From Butyrivibrio sp. MB2005 (GTDB lineage: Bacteria > Bacillota > Clostridia > Lachnospirales > Lachnospiraceae), in assembly GCF_000424285.1 (NCBI RefSeq), contig NZ_AUJP01000020.1, positions 1-64,000 of the forward strand: a DNA stretch of 64,000 nt, read 5' to 3'. Shown piece by piece: positions 26,213-35,859 of this stretch (its first letter is position 1; each line of letters starts with the position of its first letter). The position numbers and the translations under genes were made by a program. The notes below the pieces were generated by a model. It worked only from the letters and a program-made list of their open reading frames with translations, did not search any database and was not told the origin of the DNA.

Positions 26213-26956
26213 TTATTTTAAAAACTTATTCCGGTACTCATTGGCACTCATTCCGGTGTATTTCTTGAATACTCTGGAAAAATGCGCCGTATCCGCAAAT
26301 CCGACTCTGTCTGAGATGTCAGCAATATGCAGGGAAGAATCCTCCATCAGCTCCTTTGCATTCTCGATACGGATCTCATTCAAAACATCGGAGAAACTTT
26401 TACCTGTACTGTTTAACAGCTTACTAAGATGCCAGTGGCTCACATAGACCTTCTCTGCCACATCCGTAAGCTGAAGCTTCTCTCTGTAATGCTGTTCCAT
26501 GTAAGCGATTGCCTGCTTGACGATAAAGTTATTGGCACTGGTATTGTCATCATCGGCAACTGTCTGCTCAGTATCCGCCATAGCGGCAAGTCTCTCTGAA
26601 AGACTTTCCATGGCTTCATCCAGTTCCTTCATCTTAGAGGGTTTAACAAGATATCTGAACACTCCCAGATTCAGTGCCTCCCTTGCATAATCGAAGTCCC
26701 GATATCCTGTGAGAATGATCACCTGAAGATTTTTGTGCTCACTGCGAAGAGCCGCCAGCATGGTAAGTCCGTCCATTCCCGGCATTCTGATATCCGTAAA
26801 AAGAATGTCCGGATTGCACTTTTCCACCATGGCAAGACCCTCTTTTCCCGAAGAGGCTGTCCCCGCAACCACACAGTTATATTTCTCCCAATCAACTATT
26901 TTCTTAAGCCCCTCCGCGATAACGGGCTCATCATCAACAATCAGTACCTTATACAT
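26213..26956 (-). CDS. yesN: AraC-type response regulator (YesN family)
   Basis: A 247-residue regulator. The receiver (1-120) has Asp55 in LFTDIRMPG and Lys near 106 in YLVKPSK. The C-terminal AraC domain (145-247) has the two helix-turn-helix units LTDVAEKVYVSHWHLSKLL and IADISDRVGFADTAHFSRVF. Normally about 500 residues in this family, but here the central linker domain is absent, making it a compact version. It is the likely partner of the YesM-type kinase upstream and should activate the sugar operon. Confidence 0.88.
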   Translation of the reverse strand: MYKVLIVDDEPVIAEGLKKIVDWEKYNCVVAGTASSGKEGLAMVEKCNPDILFTDIRMPGMDGLTMLAALRSEHKNLQVIILTGYRDFDYAREALNLGVFRYLVKPSKMKELDEAMESLSERLAAMADTEQTVADDDNTSANNFIVKQAIAYMEQHYREKLQLTDVAEKVYVSHWHLSKLLNSTGKSFSDVLNEIRIENAKELMEDSSLHIADISDRVGFADTAHFSRVFKKYTGMSANEYRNKFLK

Positions 26957-26958
26957 AC

Positions 26959-27810
26959 TTAACCCTTTACAGCGCCGGCAGTCATCCCTTTAATTATATA
27001 CTTTTGCAGGAAAACATACACTATAATTACCGGAATGATTACAAGTGTTACAGCCGAAGCCATAAGACCGTAGTTGGTTCCCTCCTTGGATGTAAGCTCG
27101 TTAAGAAGCCTTGTAATTGCCTGCATCTCAGGACGTCTTAGGAAAAACATCTGAGTGAACAGATCGTTGTAGCTCCATAAAAAAGAGAATATTGCCACCG
27201 TCACAAAGGACGGTTTTCCTAACGGCACAACTATCTTAAAGAAAATCTGCGGTATTGAGCAGCCTTCAAGATGTGCTGCCTCTTCAAGCTCTAAGGGGAG
27301 TGACTGAACATAGCCCATAAGAACGATTATGGCAAAGCTCATGTTACCTGCAATCTGCGGCAGTATTACCGAAATCATGTTTAAAAACCAGTTGGATGTA
27401 TTGGTGATATGCCAGCTCGATTCCATAGTATAAACAGGAATGATAGTGGAAAAAACAGGAAACATCATCGCTGCTATTACCAGAGTGTGACAAAGTTTTT
27501 TGGCCTTAAAATCAAATCTTACAAGAGCAAATGACGCAAGCCCAGCCAGCACCATAACTCCCAATGTCACACAGCCGGATATAAAGATACTGTTTATATA
27601 TGCATGACCGATATCAAGTCTCTCAAAGGCTCTTCTGTAATTGGCAAGAGTGAAAAGGTCTCCCACAGGCAGGGCAAAGCTCTGCTTTAGTATCTTGTCC
27701 TTGGCCTTAAATGAATTCTCCAAGACCCAGAACAATGGATAAATAGTGGTTAGAGCCCAGGCACTCAGTATTACATAAAGAAAAGCGAGACCGATCTTGT
27801 TTCTCTTCAT
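26959..27810 (-). CDS. Carbohydrate ABC transporter permease (MalG type)
   Basis: A 283-residue permease with six membrane helices and the EAA loop LELEEAAHLEGCSIPQIFFK near residue 180 that docks on the ATPase. It belongs to the MalG/CUT1 group importing di- and oligosaccharides. The ATG at 27810 overlaps the upstream stop region, with GCGAGGAC before it; 22 upstream in-frame codons are rejected. No ATPase gene is present in the cluster, so it probably uses a shared MsmX-like ATPase encoded elsewhere. Confidence 0.88.
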   Translation of the reverse strand: MKRNKIGLAFLYVILSAWALTTIYPLFWVLENSFKAKDKILKQSFALPVGDLFTLANYRRAFERLDIGHAYINSIFISGCVTLGVMVLAGLASFALVRFDFKAKKLCHTLVIAAMMFPVFSTIIPVYTMESSWHITNTSNWFLNMISVILPQIAGNMSFAIIVLMGYVQSLPLELEEAAHLEGCSIPQIFFKIVVPLGKPSFVTVAIFSFLWSYNDLFTQMFFLRRPEMQAITRLLNELTSKEGTNYGLMASAVTLVIIPVIIVYVFLQKYIIKGMTAGAVKG

Positions 27811-27811
27811 A

Positions 27812-28699
27812 TCAGAAGTCCTCGCTTTCTTTAAAGGCGCGTCTTGTGATTCTTGACAAAACAACTCCCAGCACAACTATAAGCACTGCCAGTGTTGCTC
27901 CGTAATCCACGTTCTTGGCCTCCATAGTCTGATAGTACATATATGTACCCGTAAGGAATGTCTTTTTAAGAGGCATTCCTTTGGGGAACATAGTCCATGG
28001 AAGATCAAAGACCTTAAGAGCTCCGGTAACCCCCAGAGTGAGGCATGTACAGATCACGTTCCTAAGAAGAGGAAGTGAAATGTACCATACCCTCTGGAAT
28101 CTGGTGGCACCATCTATCTCCGCGGATTCATACAACTCCTGTGAGATGTTGTTGAGTCCTGTCTGAAGTATGACAAAGTAGAATCCTACATATTGCCATA
28201 CAACAGGGATCATCATGGTCACAATCGCAAGCTTCTCGCTCTTGTAATCTATCAGCTCCGTTCTGCCCAAAGCTTCAAGAAACTGATTCAGCATTCCCTT
28301 GTCATAGAGAAAAATCAGGTTGAACAAAAGGCCCAGAGCAGTTGCTGAGATTACAATAGGGAAGAAATACACTGTTCTGAAAAACTGAGTTCCTCTGCCG
28401 ATATTGTCAACGAGAATTGCCAATAAAAGCGCTATTCCCACCTGTCCCACAATAGTGGCTATTATCATCAAAAATGTGTTTTTAAGGGATGTCCATACAA
28501 CCGGGTCCGTAGCCAGCTTAACGTAATTCTCATACCAGGGAGAATTCCATTTTGTGCCGTAGGTACCCAGGTTTTTGATGGACCTGAAGCTCCCGTAAAT
28601 ATTCACAAAGAATGGATAATACAGGTAAATTATCAAAAATAGAAATGCCGGTGCAAGAAACAGAAATATGTATTTTTTGCTCTTGTATATGTTTGACAT
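27812..28699 (-). CDS. Carbohydrate ABC transporter permease (MalF type)
   Basis: A 295-residue permease with six membrane helices (first at 11-30) and the EAA loop ISQELYESAEIDGATRFQRV near residue 183. Together with the MalG-type partner it forms the CUT1 sugar channel. Its start lies 4 bases after the binding-protein stop with a poor ribosome site (GAGTAAAAAG), implying translational coupling. Function follows from family and neighbours; the sugar is inferred below as an amino-sugar disaccharide. Confidence 0.88.
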   Translation of the reverse strand: MSNIYKSKKYIFLFLAPAFLFLIIYLYYPFFVNIYGSFRSIKNLGTYGTKWNSPWYENYVKLATDPVVWTSLKNTFLMIIATIVGQVGIALLLAILVDNIGRGTQFFRTVYFFPIVISATALGLLFNLIFLYDKGMLNQFLEALGRTELIDYKSEKLAIVTMMIPVVWQYVGFYFVILQTGLNNISQELYESAEIDGATRFQRVWYISLPLLRNVICTCLTLGVTGALKVFDLPWTMFPKGMPLKKTFLTGTYMYYQTMEAKNVDYGATLAVLIVVLGVVLSRITRRAFKESEDF

Positions 28700-28705
28700 A
28701 TCTTT

Positions 28706-30097
28706 TTACTCAGCTGAATCTTTATAAACGTCGATACCTTCCTGAACTGCATCTGCTGCAGCTACGCCGCCTGTTACGATGTCAGGCATTCCGTCAAAAG
28801 TAGATACTCTGCAGTCACCGTTGAACATATCCTGAACAGCGCCTGTAAGACTTGTAACGCCACTCATCATATCCATAGCCTTAACCTGAAGAGCATTGAA
28901 TTTGCTGGAATCAACCTTAGGAGCGTTCTTAAGAGCTGATGCTGTGTGCTGTGCAAAAACAGGAACAACCTCATCACTTGTCATATGCTCAACAAAGCTT
29001 ACAGCTGCTGCTTTCTTGTCGGGATCTTCCCAAGCCTTGGTTGTGATGTAGTAACCCATTGAAAGTCCGCCTACAAGGTCTGTTGTCTTTCTGTTGCCCT
29101 TGCCGGGGAAATAAGTTACGTCAAAGTGGCTGAGCTTTTCTTCATCAAGAGTGCTGGGATCATCGGGGTCTGACTGGCATGAACCAACGATACCGCCTAC
29201 CTTCCATGAACCATCAAGAAGGAATGCAGCCTTATCATCTGTAAACATTGCAAAGGTTTCATCATCTGTTGCTGAAAGAGTATTGTCAGGGAAGAAGCCT
29301 TTCTCATAGAGATCCTTAATATCCTCAAGACCTGCAACCCACTGTTTTCCAGTAGCATCATCTGCGCTTCCGGGAATATTCAGGTGATTGTCCGGTGTCT
29401 GCTGATTGTAGATAGCAAACTCCCACCAGTAATGAGGAATATTACCAAGGGCTGCTGCGATAGGAGCATAGCCTGCATCCTTGATCTTCTGGCAGTCTGC
29501 AAGGAACTGATCCCATGTATAATCTGCGCCTGGCATTGCTACGCCTGCATCCTCAAGCACCTTGGTATTTACGAACATTGCTTCCCAGTATCCGTTTACA
29601 GGAACTGCATACTTAACGCCATCAGCCGGTGATGCTGCGATAAGATCATCGTTCATGTTGGATGCGTATTCAGGGAACTCTGCTCTGATGTCATCAATTG
29701 ATACAACCTTTCCTGCTTTAACAAAATCATCCGCATCTGCTCCGTTAAAGAAGAAAAGAACGTCAGGCTCTGAGCCTGTTTCAAAGTCTGTGATGATCCT
29801 GGTCTTAAAGGTCTCATCACTTGTTGCTGAGGTGTCGCTGACTGTGTTGCCTGTCTCACTCTCCCAATCAGCCACAGCACTCTTGTAGTTCTGTGCGTTG
29901 CTGTCCTCACCTGCAAAGGTTGTTGTTACGGTGATCTCTACGGATCCACCTGCCTTGGCAGAGGTTGCTGTAGATTCGTCAGATATCTCTACAGAACTCT
30001 CTTCTGCCGGAGCCTCAGTTGCTGTGCCGCCGCATCCGGCTACGCTAATTGTCATAATTGCGCTCATAAGCACTGCTGTCAGATTTTTTAACTTCAT
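28706..30097 (-). CDS. Sugar ABC transporter substrate-binding lipoprotein
   Basis: A 463-residue extracytoplasmic binding protein. The signal peptide ends in SVAGC with lipidated Cys22, followed by a Ser/Ala/Thr linker and a type I extracellular solute-binding domain (IIADFETGSEPDVLFFFNG equivalent near residue 100, ligand-contact loops near 200-290). The ATG at 30097 has AAGGGAG upstream. It has its own promoter with an operator-like dyad, so the importer can be expressed apart from the phosphorylase and kinase genes. Confidence 0.9.
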   Translation of the reverse strand: MKLKNLTAVLMSAIMTISVAGCGGTATEAPAEESSVEISDESTATSAKAGGSVEITVTTTFAGEDSNAQNYKSAVADWESETGNTVSDTSATSDETFKTRIITDFETGSEPDVLFFFNGADADDFVKAGKVVSIDDIRAEFPEYASNMNDDLIAASPADGVKYAVPVNGYWEAMFVNTKVLEDAGVAMPGADYTWDQFLADCQKIKDAGYAPIAAALGNIPHYWWEFAIYNQQTPDNHLNIPGSADDATGKQWVAGLEDIKDLYEKGFFPDNTLSATDDETFAMFTDDKAAFLLDGSWKVGGIVGSCQSDPDDPSTLDEEKLSHFDVTYFPGKGNRKTTDLVGGLSMGYYITTKAWEDPDKKAAAVSFVEHMTSDEVVPVFAQHTASALKNAPKVDSSKFNALQVKAMDMMSGVTSLTGAVQDMFNGDCRVSTFDGMPDIVTGGVAAADAVQEGIDVYKDSAE

Positions 30098-30169
30098 ACA
30101 TGTCTCCCTTCTGCGCGTTACTACACACATCATGTTTCGTATTATCTAATTCAAGGATAGCAGTGCTCC

Positions 30170-30208
30170 TAATTAAATCAGATTGCTGAAATTGTCAATT
30201 TTTGACAA
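30170..30208 (-). promoter_or_regulatory. Importer promoter with TTGTCAA/TTGACAA dyad
   Basis: TTGACA (30193-30198) and TAATTA (30170-30175) on the minus strand are 17 bases apart. The -35 is one arm of TTGTCAA-TTT-TTGACAA (30192-30208), a 17-bp dyad that also covers the stop codon of the kinase gene. A regulator bound there would act directly on the importer genes. Confidence 0.6.
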
Positions 30209-31880
30209 AAATAGTGCTGATAGTATTATTGTTTCCATCCGTCTCAATTGTAAGGCCGCTTTCAGCGCCGTAGAGTATCCTCAGTCTCCTGTGAACGTTG
30301 CGGATTCCAATCCTCGTTGAGCGCTCTTCAAGAGGCTTTATATCCATGGTATCAGTCAAAAGCTCTTTTATCTTGGCGAAATCCTCGTCGCTAGGAACGC
30401 CGGGATTAATTATCTTTATTCTCATATCGATTTTTTCATTGTCCTGAGTTCCCTCTATCTCAAGACGGACCCTCCTGATTCCATCCTCTGAGTAGCTGTA
30501 TTCAACAGCATTTTCAATTACAGGCTGAATGATAAGCCTTGGCACCATCACATGAAAAAGAGCTTTATCTATATGCTCCTCATAAATGAATCTGTCCTGA
30601 TATCTGCACTTTATTATGTATATGTAAGCGTTTACATACTCAAGCTCCTCAGACAGCGCGATGAGCGACTGCCTGTTTCTGTCCATTGTGGCACTCATCA
30701 TTACAGACAAAGCCTCGATCATACTGGATACCTTTTCCTGGCCGTTCATTCTGGCTTCCCAGTTGATGATCTCAAGAGTGTTATTTAAAAAGTGAGGATT
30801 TATCTGGGACTGCAGGGCATGAATATTGGCATCTCTAAGGGCAATCTCCTCCACAAAAATCTTATTGAACTGCTCTCCGAGCTTGGTACTCATCTTGTTA
30901 AAGTTCCTTGTAAGGTCAGCAATCTCGCCGCTGTGCCCCTTTGGTTCTTCCACTACTTCCCCGTACTCGCCATCAGCGATCTTTTTAGAAGCAGCAGTAA
31001 GCGTGGCAATAGGCCTGTTAATCCTGCTGTTAAAGAAGAAAAACATAAGAAGCACAAGTGGCAGAAGGAAGATCAATAGTATTAAAAATGTGATATTTAT
31101 GGACCTTCTCTCCAAGCCCACAGCTGTCGCATCATAGGCAACAGAAAAAGTAAAAAATCCGTCTACGCTTTTCCTGTCACAGCTTATAAAACCGCCTGAC
31201 GTGTTGTAGTTACCCTCACCGTACAGCCTCTCGCCATTAAAGGATACATCCATGCCACGATATTCCCATACGCTCTTTAAGCTCTCGAAAACCTCTTCCG
31301 GATTAATCTCCATGACAAGAAGCGCATACTTTTTAAAGCCTCTACCAAGGAGGTTTCTTATCATATACACATGACCGTCCATGGCAAAAAACTCTGTCCT
31401 TGTATCCAGATCCTCTGAAATCTCAAGGGCTTTATCCTTAACGGAATCTGTAAAAAACTTAAACCTTGAAACACTTCCTCTTCCCGTGGTATTACCTGTG
31501 TAATACAGGGTGTCAGGCTCATCCGTAAAAATAAGCACTGTGATATCAAAACTTGGATCGTATTTATAATGGGCTGATAAAAATGTAGTAACCTGATTGT
31601 AGAGATTACCGGAATCACCGCTACTTTGATACTCTGCCCAGTAGTCTCCTATGTATGAAAGATAAGATGCATCCTTTGATGAATCGATGCAGTCCAAAAG
31701 GCGGAGGATACTGATATCCGCCGCCTTTTCCATAGATGTATTAATTATACGCTGACTCTGTCTGTCGATTCTTCCTGAAACCACCACAAGAAAAACCACC
31801 AGAATGACAGTAAGGGGCACAATCCACCCTAGTGCAAGAAGTCTTAGCATCTGCCATTTAAGAGAATTTCTTTTTTTCAT
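30195..31880 (-). CDS. yesM: Two-component sensor histidine kinase (YesM family)
   Basis: A 561-residue membrane kinase. Helices at 12-36 and 261-285 enclose an extracytoplasmic sensor (40-255); a HAMP domain follows (286-340), then the His_kinase/LytS-type domain with phospho-acceptor His363 in QSQINPHFLNN, the N-box NAVEYS near 457 and a G-box IRNVHRRL near 530. It should sense an extracellular sugar and phosphorylate the YesN-like regulator. Its ATG overlaps the hexomutase stop (TAATG) with GGAAGAA upstream, so it is coupled to the catabolic genes. Confidence 0.9.
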   Translation of the reverse strand: MKKRNSLKWQMLRLLALGWIVPLTVILVVFLVVVSGRIDRQSQRIINTSMEKAADISILRLLDCIDSSKDASYLSYIGDYWAEYQSSGDSGNLYNQVTTFLSAHYKYDPSFDITVLIFTDEPDTLYYTGNTTGRGSVSRFKFFTDSVKDKALEISEDLDTRTEFFAMDGHVYMIRNLLGRGFKKYALLVMEINPEEVFESLKSVWEYRGMDVSFNGERLYGEGNYNTSGGFISCDRKSVDGFFTFSVAYDATAVGLERRSINITFLILLIFLLPLVLLMFFFFNSRINRPIATLTAASKKIADGEYGEVVEEPKGHSGEIADLTRNFNKMSTKLGEQFNKIFVEEIALRDANIHALQSQINPHFLNNTLEIINWEARMNGQEKVSSMIEALSVMMSATMDRNRQSLIALSEELEYVNAYIYIIKCRYQDRFIYEEHIDKALFHVMVPRLIIQPVIENAVEYSYSEDGIRRVRLEIEGTQDNEKIDMRIKIINPGVPSDEDFAKIKELLTDTMDIKPLEERSTRIGIRNVHRRLRILYGAESGLTIETDGNNNTISTIFVKN

Positions 31881-33295
31881 TATTCTTCCAACCCCAACAG
31901 ATTTTTGTAAGCATCACATGTCTTTTCCGCAAGGGCCTTATCAGGCATCTCACAGAAAATCCTAAGAAGTGGTTCTGTTCCTGAAAACCTTACACATACC
32001 CATCCCCCATTTTTAAAGTATACCTTACAGCCATCCAGATAGGAAGTCCTTGCAATCTCCGTTTCAAAGGCAGGAATCACCTTATCCTCCATGAGGATTT
32101 TCTGATAATCGGGCTTTTTTTCAGCCCTGAAGGAATAGTTATTTTCAATCATGAAAAACTCTCCAAACTCCTCCCTAATATCATCGTAAAGCTCAGATAT
32201 TTTCTTACCTGTTACAGCCAGCATCTCAACAAGCAGGGCCGCTGCATATACTCCATCCTTACCGTTTATATGTCCCCTCACAGTAAGTCCCCCGGAGGAT
32301 TCGCCGCCGATAAGGGCATCCGTTTCCGTTATTTTTGCCGATATGTGCTTAAAGCCCACGGGAACCTCGTAGCACTTTTCTCCAAATTTTTCTGCAATCC
32401 TGTCAAGCATGTGTGTGGTACAAAGATTCCTGACTACAGGCCCCTTCTCATTTCTGTATTTCTCAAGATAGTAGTACAAAAGAACCAGAATATCATTTGG
32501 AGATAAGTATCTTCCCTTGTCGTCTACGACACCTATTCTGTCGGCATCACCATCTGTTGCAATTCCTATATCGCAGCGATTATCAATGACCGTGGATTTA
32601 AGGAGGCTCATGGCAGGTTCATTTGGCGCAGGGAGCTTTCCTCCAAAAAGTGTGTCATGACGTCCGTGGATGGTCTCCATTTCACATCTTGCCGTAAGAA
32701 GAATGGTTTTTATGGCAGTCTCACTTACTCCGTACATGGGATCAAGAGCCACTCGCAGGGATGCAGCCTTAATGGCATCCACATTTATGCGGTCAAGAAT
32801 GTTATCTATATATTCGTTTATTGGATAGAACTCCTCGATAAGCCCTGCTGCCTTTGCATCCTCGTATTCCATGGTTTCTACAGGAAGTGTCACCCTGTTT
32901 ATGTATTCTTCAACCTCTTTTGTCTGCTCCTCATCAGCATCTCTGCCGCCGTATGTAAAAAGCTTTATGCCATTGTAGATAGCAGGGTTATGGCTTGCCG
33001 TCACCATCATTCCATAAGGTAGCTCATGCTTCATGACGTAGAACATAACAAGAGGTGTGGGGCTTGATTTATTTATGAGGCTTGCCTTTATGCCTGCTGC
33101 CGCAAAAGTAGCGCCTGCCCACTGCATTGCTTCTTTAGATAAAAAACGTCTGTCGTAGCCAAGAACAATGCCCTTATCTGCCACATTCTCAGCCTTCATT
33201 TTGGCAGCCATGGCGTTTGCCAGAATCTGAACATTTTCCTTGGTAAAACCATCACCTATTATGGCTCGCCATCCGCCGGTTCCGAATTTGATCAT
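31880..33295 (-). CDS. Alpha-D-phosphohexomutase (phosphoglucomutase/phosphomannomutase family)
   Basis: A 471-residue mutase with the four family signatures: phosphoserine Ser101 in TASHNPAIYNG, metal loop DGDADRIGV near 243, sugar loop GGESSGGLT near 333 and phosphate loop RFSGTEPLLRI near 440. It interconverts sugar 1- and 6-phosphates. Sitting directly after a chitobiose-type phosphorylase, it is well placed to turn GlcNAc-1-phosphate or Glc-1-phosphate into the 6-phosphate; which sugar it prefers cannot be decided here. AAGGGGG precedes ATG. Confidence 0.85.
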   Translation of the reverse strand: MIKFGTGGWRAIIGDGFTKENVQILANAMAAKMKAENVADKGIVLGYDRRFLSKEAMQWAGATFAAAGIKASLINKSSPTPLVMFYVMKHELPYGMMVTASHNPAIYNGIKLFTYGGRDADEEQTKEVEEYINRVTLPVETMEYEDAKAAGLIEEFYPINEYIDNILDRINVDAIKAASLRVALDPMYGVSETAIKTILLTARCEMETIHGRHDTLFGGKLPAPNEPAMSLLKSTVIDNRCDIGIATDGDADRIGVVDDKGRYLSPNDILVLLYYYLEKYRNEKGPVVRNLCTTHMLDRIAEKFGEKCYEVPVGFKHISAKITETDALIGGESSGGLTVRGHINGKDGVYAAALLVEMLAVTGKKISELYDDIREEFGEFFMIENNYSFRAEKKPDYQKILMEDKVIPAFETEIARTSYLDGCKVYFKNGGWVCVRFSGTEPLLRIFCEMPDKALAEKTCDAYKNLLGLEE

Positions 33296-33308
33296 TGTTT
33301 CGCCCCCT

Positions 33309-35753
33309 TTATCCCATCACAACTTCCACACTGTGCACTTCCCCGGCTGAGCCTGCCGGTATTACAGCTACGCTCCTATCCTTCGAAAAATCCTTATCAT
33401 AGCCGCAGGATACTTCTACACCATCAATTACTACCTTCTTTACGCCGCATTGAACATGCTCCGGATTTGTAACCTTAATATTGTAGACAACGCCGCGGAA
33501 TACTCTTGATACCTCGTATCCATCCCACTGCGCAGGAATGCATGGATCAACAATAAGCTCGCCAAATCCCGGTCGTACTCCCAGAAGATAATGGGTCACA
33601 GCAAAATATGCCCAGCCGCCGCTGCCTGTCATGAAGGGGTGATGCGCCCTTCCATAGGTGGTGTGGTCTTTTCCCGAAATGAACTGGCAGTAAGAATAGG
33701 GCTCCGCCCATCTTCTTTCAATATCATCATTCTGATAATAGGGACAAAGGCTCTTATAGTATTCAAAGGCTCTCTCACCATTACCCATCCTGCATTCCGC
33801 AGACCACACCCAGGGATTTGGATGAGAGAAAATACTTCCGTTCTCCTTAAGTCCCGGGTACACTCTTGTCACAAAACCAATCTCATCATCAGGCTCTGTA
33901 AATGCAGGGGCATTAAGCATGATTCCGTAAGGAGTTGCAAGCCTTTCGTGAACACTGCTCAGAGTCTTCTTTGCTCTGTCTCCTGTGGATACACCTGACA
34001 AAACTGCCCAGGCATTTGATTCAAGATGGATCTGTCCCTCTTTGTTTTCCCTGGTTCCAATCTTTCTTCCGGAACCTGTAAAACCTCTAAGATACCAGTC
34101 ACCATCCCACAATACATCATCAAGATGCTTAGAAAGATCATCTGTTTTTTCAGAAAGTTCTTTGGCAAAGTCGGCATCTTCCATATATTCCGCGGTCTCT
34201 CTAAGACAGATAAGTGCTCTGTACAAAAGAAATGAAACCAGCGCGCTTTCTCCTCCGCCAAGATTAAGGCAGTCGTTCCAATCAGCCCGAAGTCCCTTGC
34301 AGATTCCATGTTCGCCCACTTCCTCAAGAGAGAAAAGAACAATCTTTTTCATGTGCTCATAAACACTTCCGGATCCTCCGTCAGCGTAGCCGTATTCCTC
34401 CTTTAGGAAATTCAAATCACCTGTCTCTTTGACATACTCCGTAATTGAAGGTATAAGCCATAGTGCATCATCCGAGCATGCATCAGCCAGGCCATGAACC
34501 TTCGATGATGCCTCAGGTTCCGGAATTACAGTGGGTGACTTAAAGGGCTTTTTCTTATTCTCTTTTTCATCTTCAGGCATAAACCACCTTGGCTCAAAGA
34601 GATGAATTCCATAACCTCTGGTTGTGAGCGCTCGTAGCAGTTCTACAATTCTCTTTTTACAGCCCGCAGGATTACTTGCTATAACCGTCATGGAATCCTG
34701 TGCCGTATCCCTGTAGCCAAGACCTGTTCTTCCGCCTACTTCGATAAAAGAAGCAAACCTTGAAAACATTACATTTATCTCAGCCTGATACAAGGTCCAT
34801 GCATTTATCATGGTATCTATGCCCTTCTCAGGACTTGAAACAGCAAAGGTTCTCTGCTTTTCTCTCCAGAACTCTCTAAGTTTTTCATAGGCAGCATCAA
34901 GTCTTGCGGGATCACTGTATTTTTCTTTGATTGCCCTTGCTTCATCATAGCCGCCCTCACCAAGAAAATAGATAAGCCTTACAGACTCACCCTTTTTCAG
35001 CACTATATTCTTGGAAAGCCCTGCGCAGTGATTTCCGCCCTTTTCAAAGGAGCCGGAAAGACTTCCCTTCTCCACGGTTTCAGGATTTGACTCGGTATTG
35101 TAGGTTCCGATAAATTTATCCCTTAAGCACTCAAAGCCATCAGGCTCAAAGCTTGCCGCAAAATACTGATATCCCTCTTCTTCATAAAAAAGATCGTACA
35201 GTATTATCCCGTCTTTGTACTCGGATCCCGCACAGTACAGGCTCATCTGAAAATTCTGATTATCTATTGGAACGTGATGGAAAGAAAATTCGGCATAAGA
35301 AAATACACTTAGATTCCTTGTATGATCACTTTCATTTTTAATGACGACATCCCAGATAAGCGCATTGTCACCAATAGGGATACTCAGCTTCTCACTGGCC
35401 CATAATCCCTTGTATTCACACTCATAGGTGGTTACGCTCATGCCATGTCTTGTGGTATATTTTGCCACGTCTAAAGGCTTCCCCACAGGCTGCCAGGAGA
35501 TACTGAAATAATCCCCGTCGTCGTTATCCCTTATGTAGATATAGTCCCCGGGTCTGTCCATAGGAACGGCATTGCCGCGAAACCTTGTTATCCTGTGATA
35601 TTCGGGAGACTTGTAAAAAAGGTATCCTCCCGCAGTGTGATTAACAACAGCACACATATCCTCAACTCCAAGATAATTAGTCCAGGAAGTGGGAATATCG
35701 ACTCTGTCTATTACATACTCATTGTTTTTTTCATCAAAATGTCCGTATCTCAT
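33309..35753 (-). CDS. chbP: GH94 phosphorylase, probably N,N'-diacetylchitobiose phosphorylase
   Basis: An 814-residue intracellular enzyme of glycoside hydrolase family 94, full length. It phosphorolyses a beta-1,4 disaccharide to a sugar 1-phosphate and free sugar. The catalytic Asp is in RADWNDCLNLGGGES near residue 494; IFSHPNPW, AEPYSYCQF and TGSGGWAYFA follow in the barrel. The GGGES after the catalytic motif and the N-terminal WTNYLG and FRGNAVPMDRPG segments resemble, from memory, the Vibrio chitobiose phosphorylase more than cellobiose phosphorylases. NagB in the same cluster supports this. The ATG at 35753 has GGGGG 5 bases upstream. Cellobiose or cellodextrin activity remains the alternative. 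Confidence 0.75.
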   Translation of the reverse strand: MRYGHFDEKNNEYVIDRVDIPTSWTNYLGVEDMCAVVNHTAGGYLFYKSPEYHRITRFRGNAVPMDRPGDYIYIRDNDDGDYFSISWQPVGKPLDVAKYTTRHGMSVTTYECEYKGLWASEKLSIPIGDNALIWDVVIKNESDHTRNLSVFSYAEFSFHHVPIDNQNFQMSLYCAGSEYKDGIILYDLFYEEEGYQYFAASFEPDGFECLRDKFIGTYNTESNPETVEKGSLSGSFEKGGNHCAGLSKNIVLKKGESVRLIYFLGEGGYDEARAIKEKYSDPARLDAAYEKLREFWREKQRTFAVSSPEKGIDTMINAWTLYQAEINVMFSRFASFIEVGGRTGLGYRDTAQDSMTVIASNPAGCKKRIVELLRALTTRGYGIHLFEPRWFMPEDEKENKKKPFKSPTVIPEPEASSKVHGLADACSDDALWLIPSITEYVKETGDLNFLKEEYGYADGGSGSVYEHMKKIVLFSLEEVGEHGICKGLRADWNDCLNLGGGESALVSFLLYRALICLRETAEYMEDADFAKELSEKTDDLSKHLDDVLWDGDWYLRGFTGSGRKIGTRENKEGQIHLESNAWAVLSGVSTGDRAKKTLSSVHERLATPYGIMLNAPAFTEPDDEIGFVTRVYPGLKENGSIFSHPNPWVWSAECRMGNGERAFEYYKSLCPYYQNDDIERRWAEPYSYCQFISGKDHTTYGRAHHPFMTGSGGWAYFAVTHYLLGVRPGFGELIVDPCIPAQWDGYEVSRVFRGVVYNIKVTNPEHVQCGVKKVVIDGVEVSCGYDKDFSKDRSVAVIPAGSAGEVHSVEVVMG

Positions 35754-35796
35754 AAAAACCCCCATTAACTTTTATGTCTCTAGTTTAAGAAAATGG

Positions 35797-35853
35797 GGGC
35801 AAAAGAAAATGTCCCATCTTGGCGTGTTATAGGTGTTACGCCAAAATGAGACA
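35797..35853 (-). terminator. Terminator of the Pr6Pr gene
   Basis: TGTCTCATTTTGGCGT and ACGCCAAGATGGGACA form a 16-bp stem (two G-T pairs) followed on the minus strand by TTTTCTTTTG. It separates the Pr6Pr gene from the phosphorylase operon. Confidence 0.8.
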
Positions 35854-35859
35854 TCTTAT

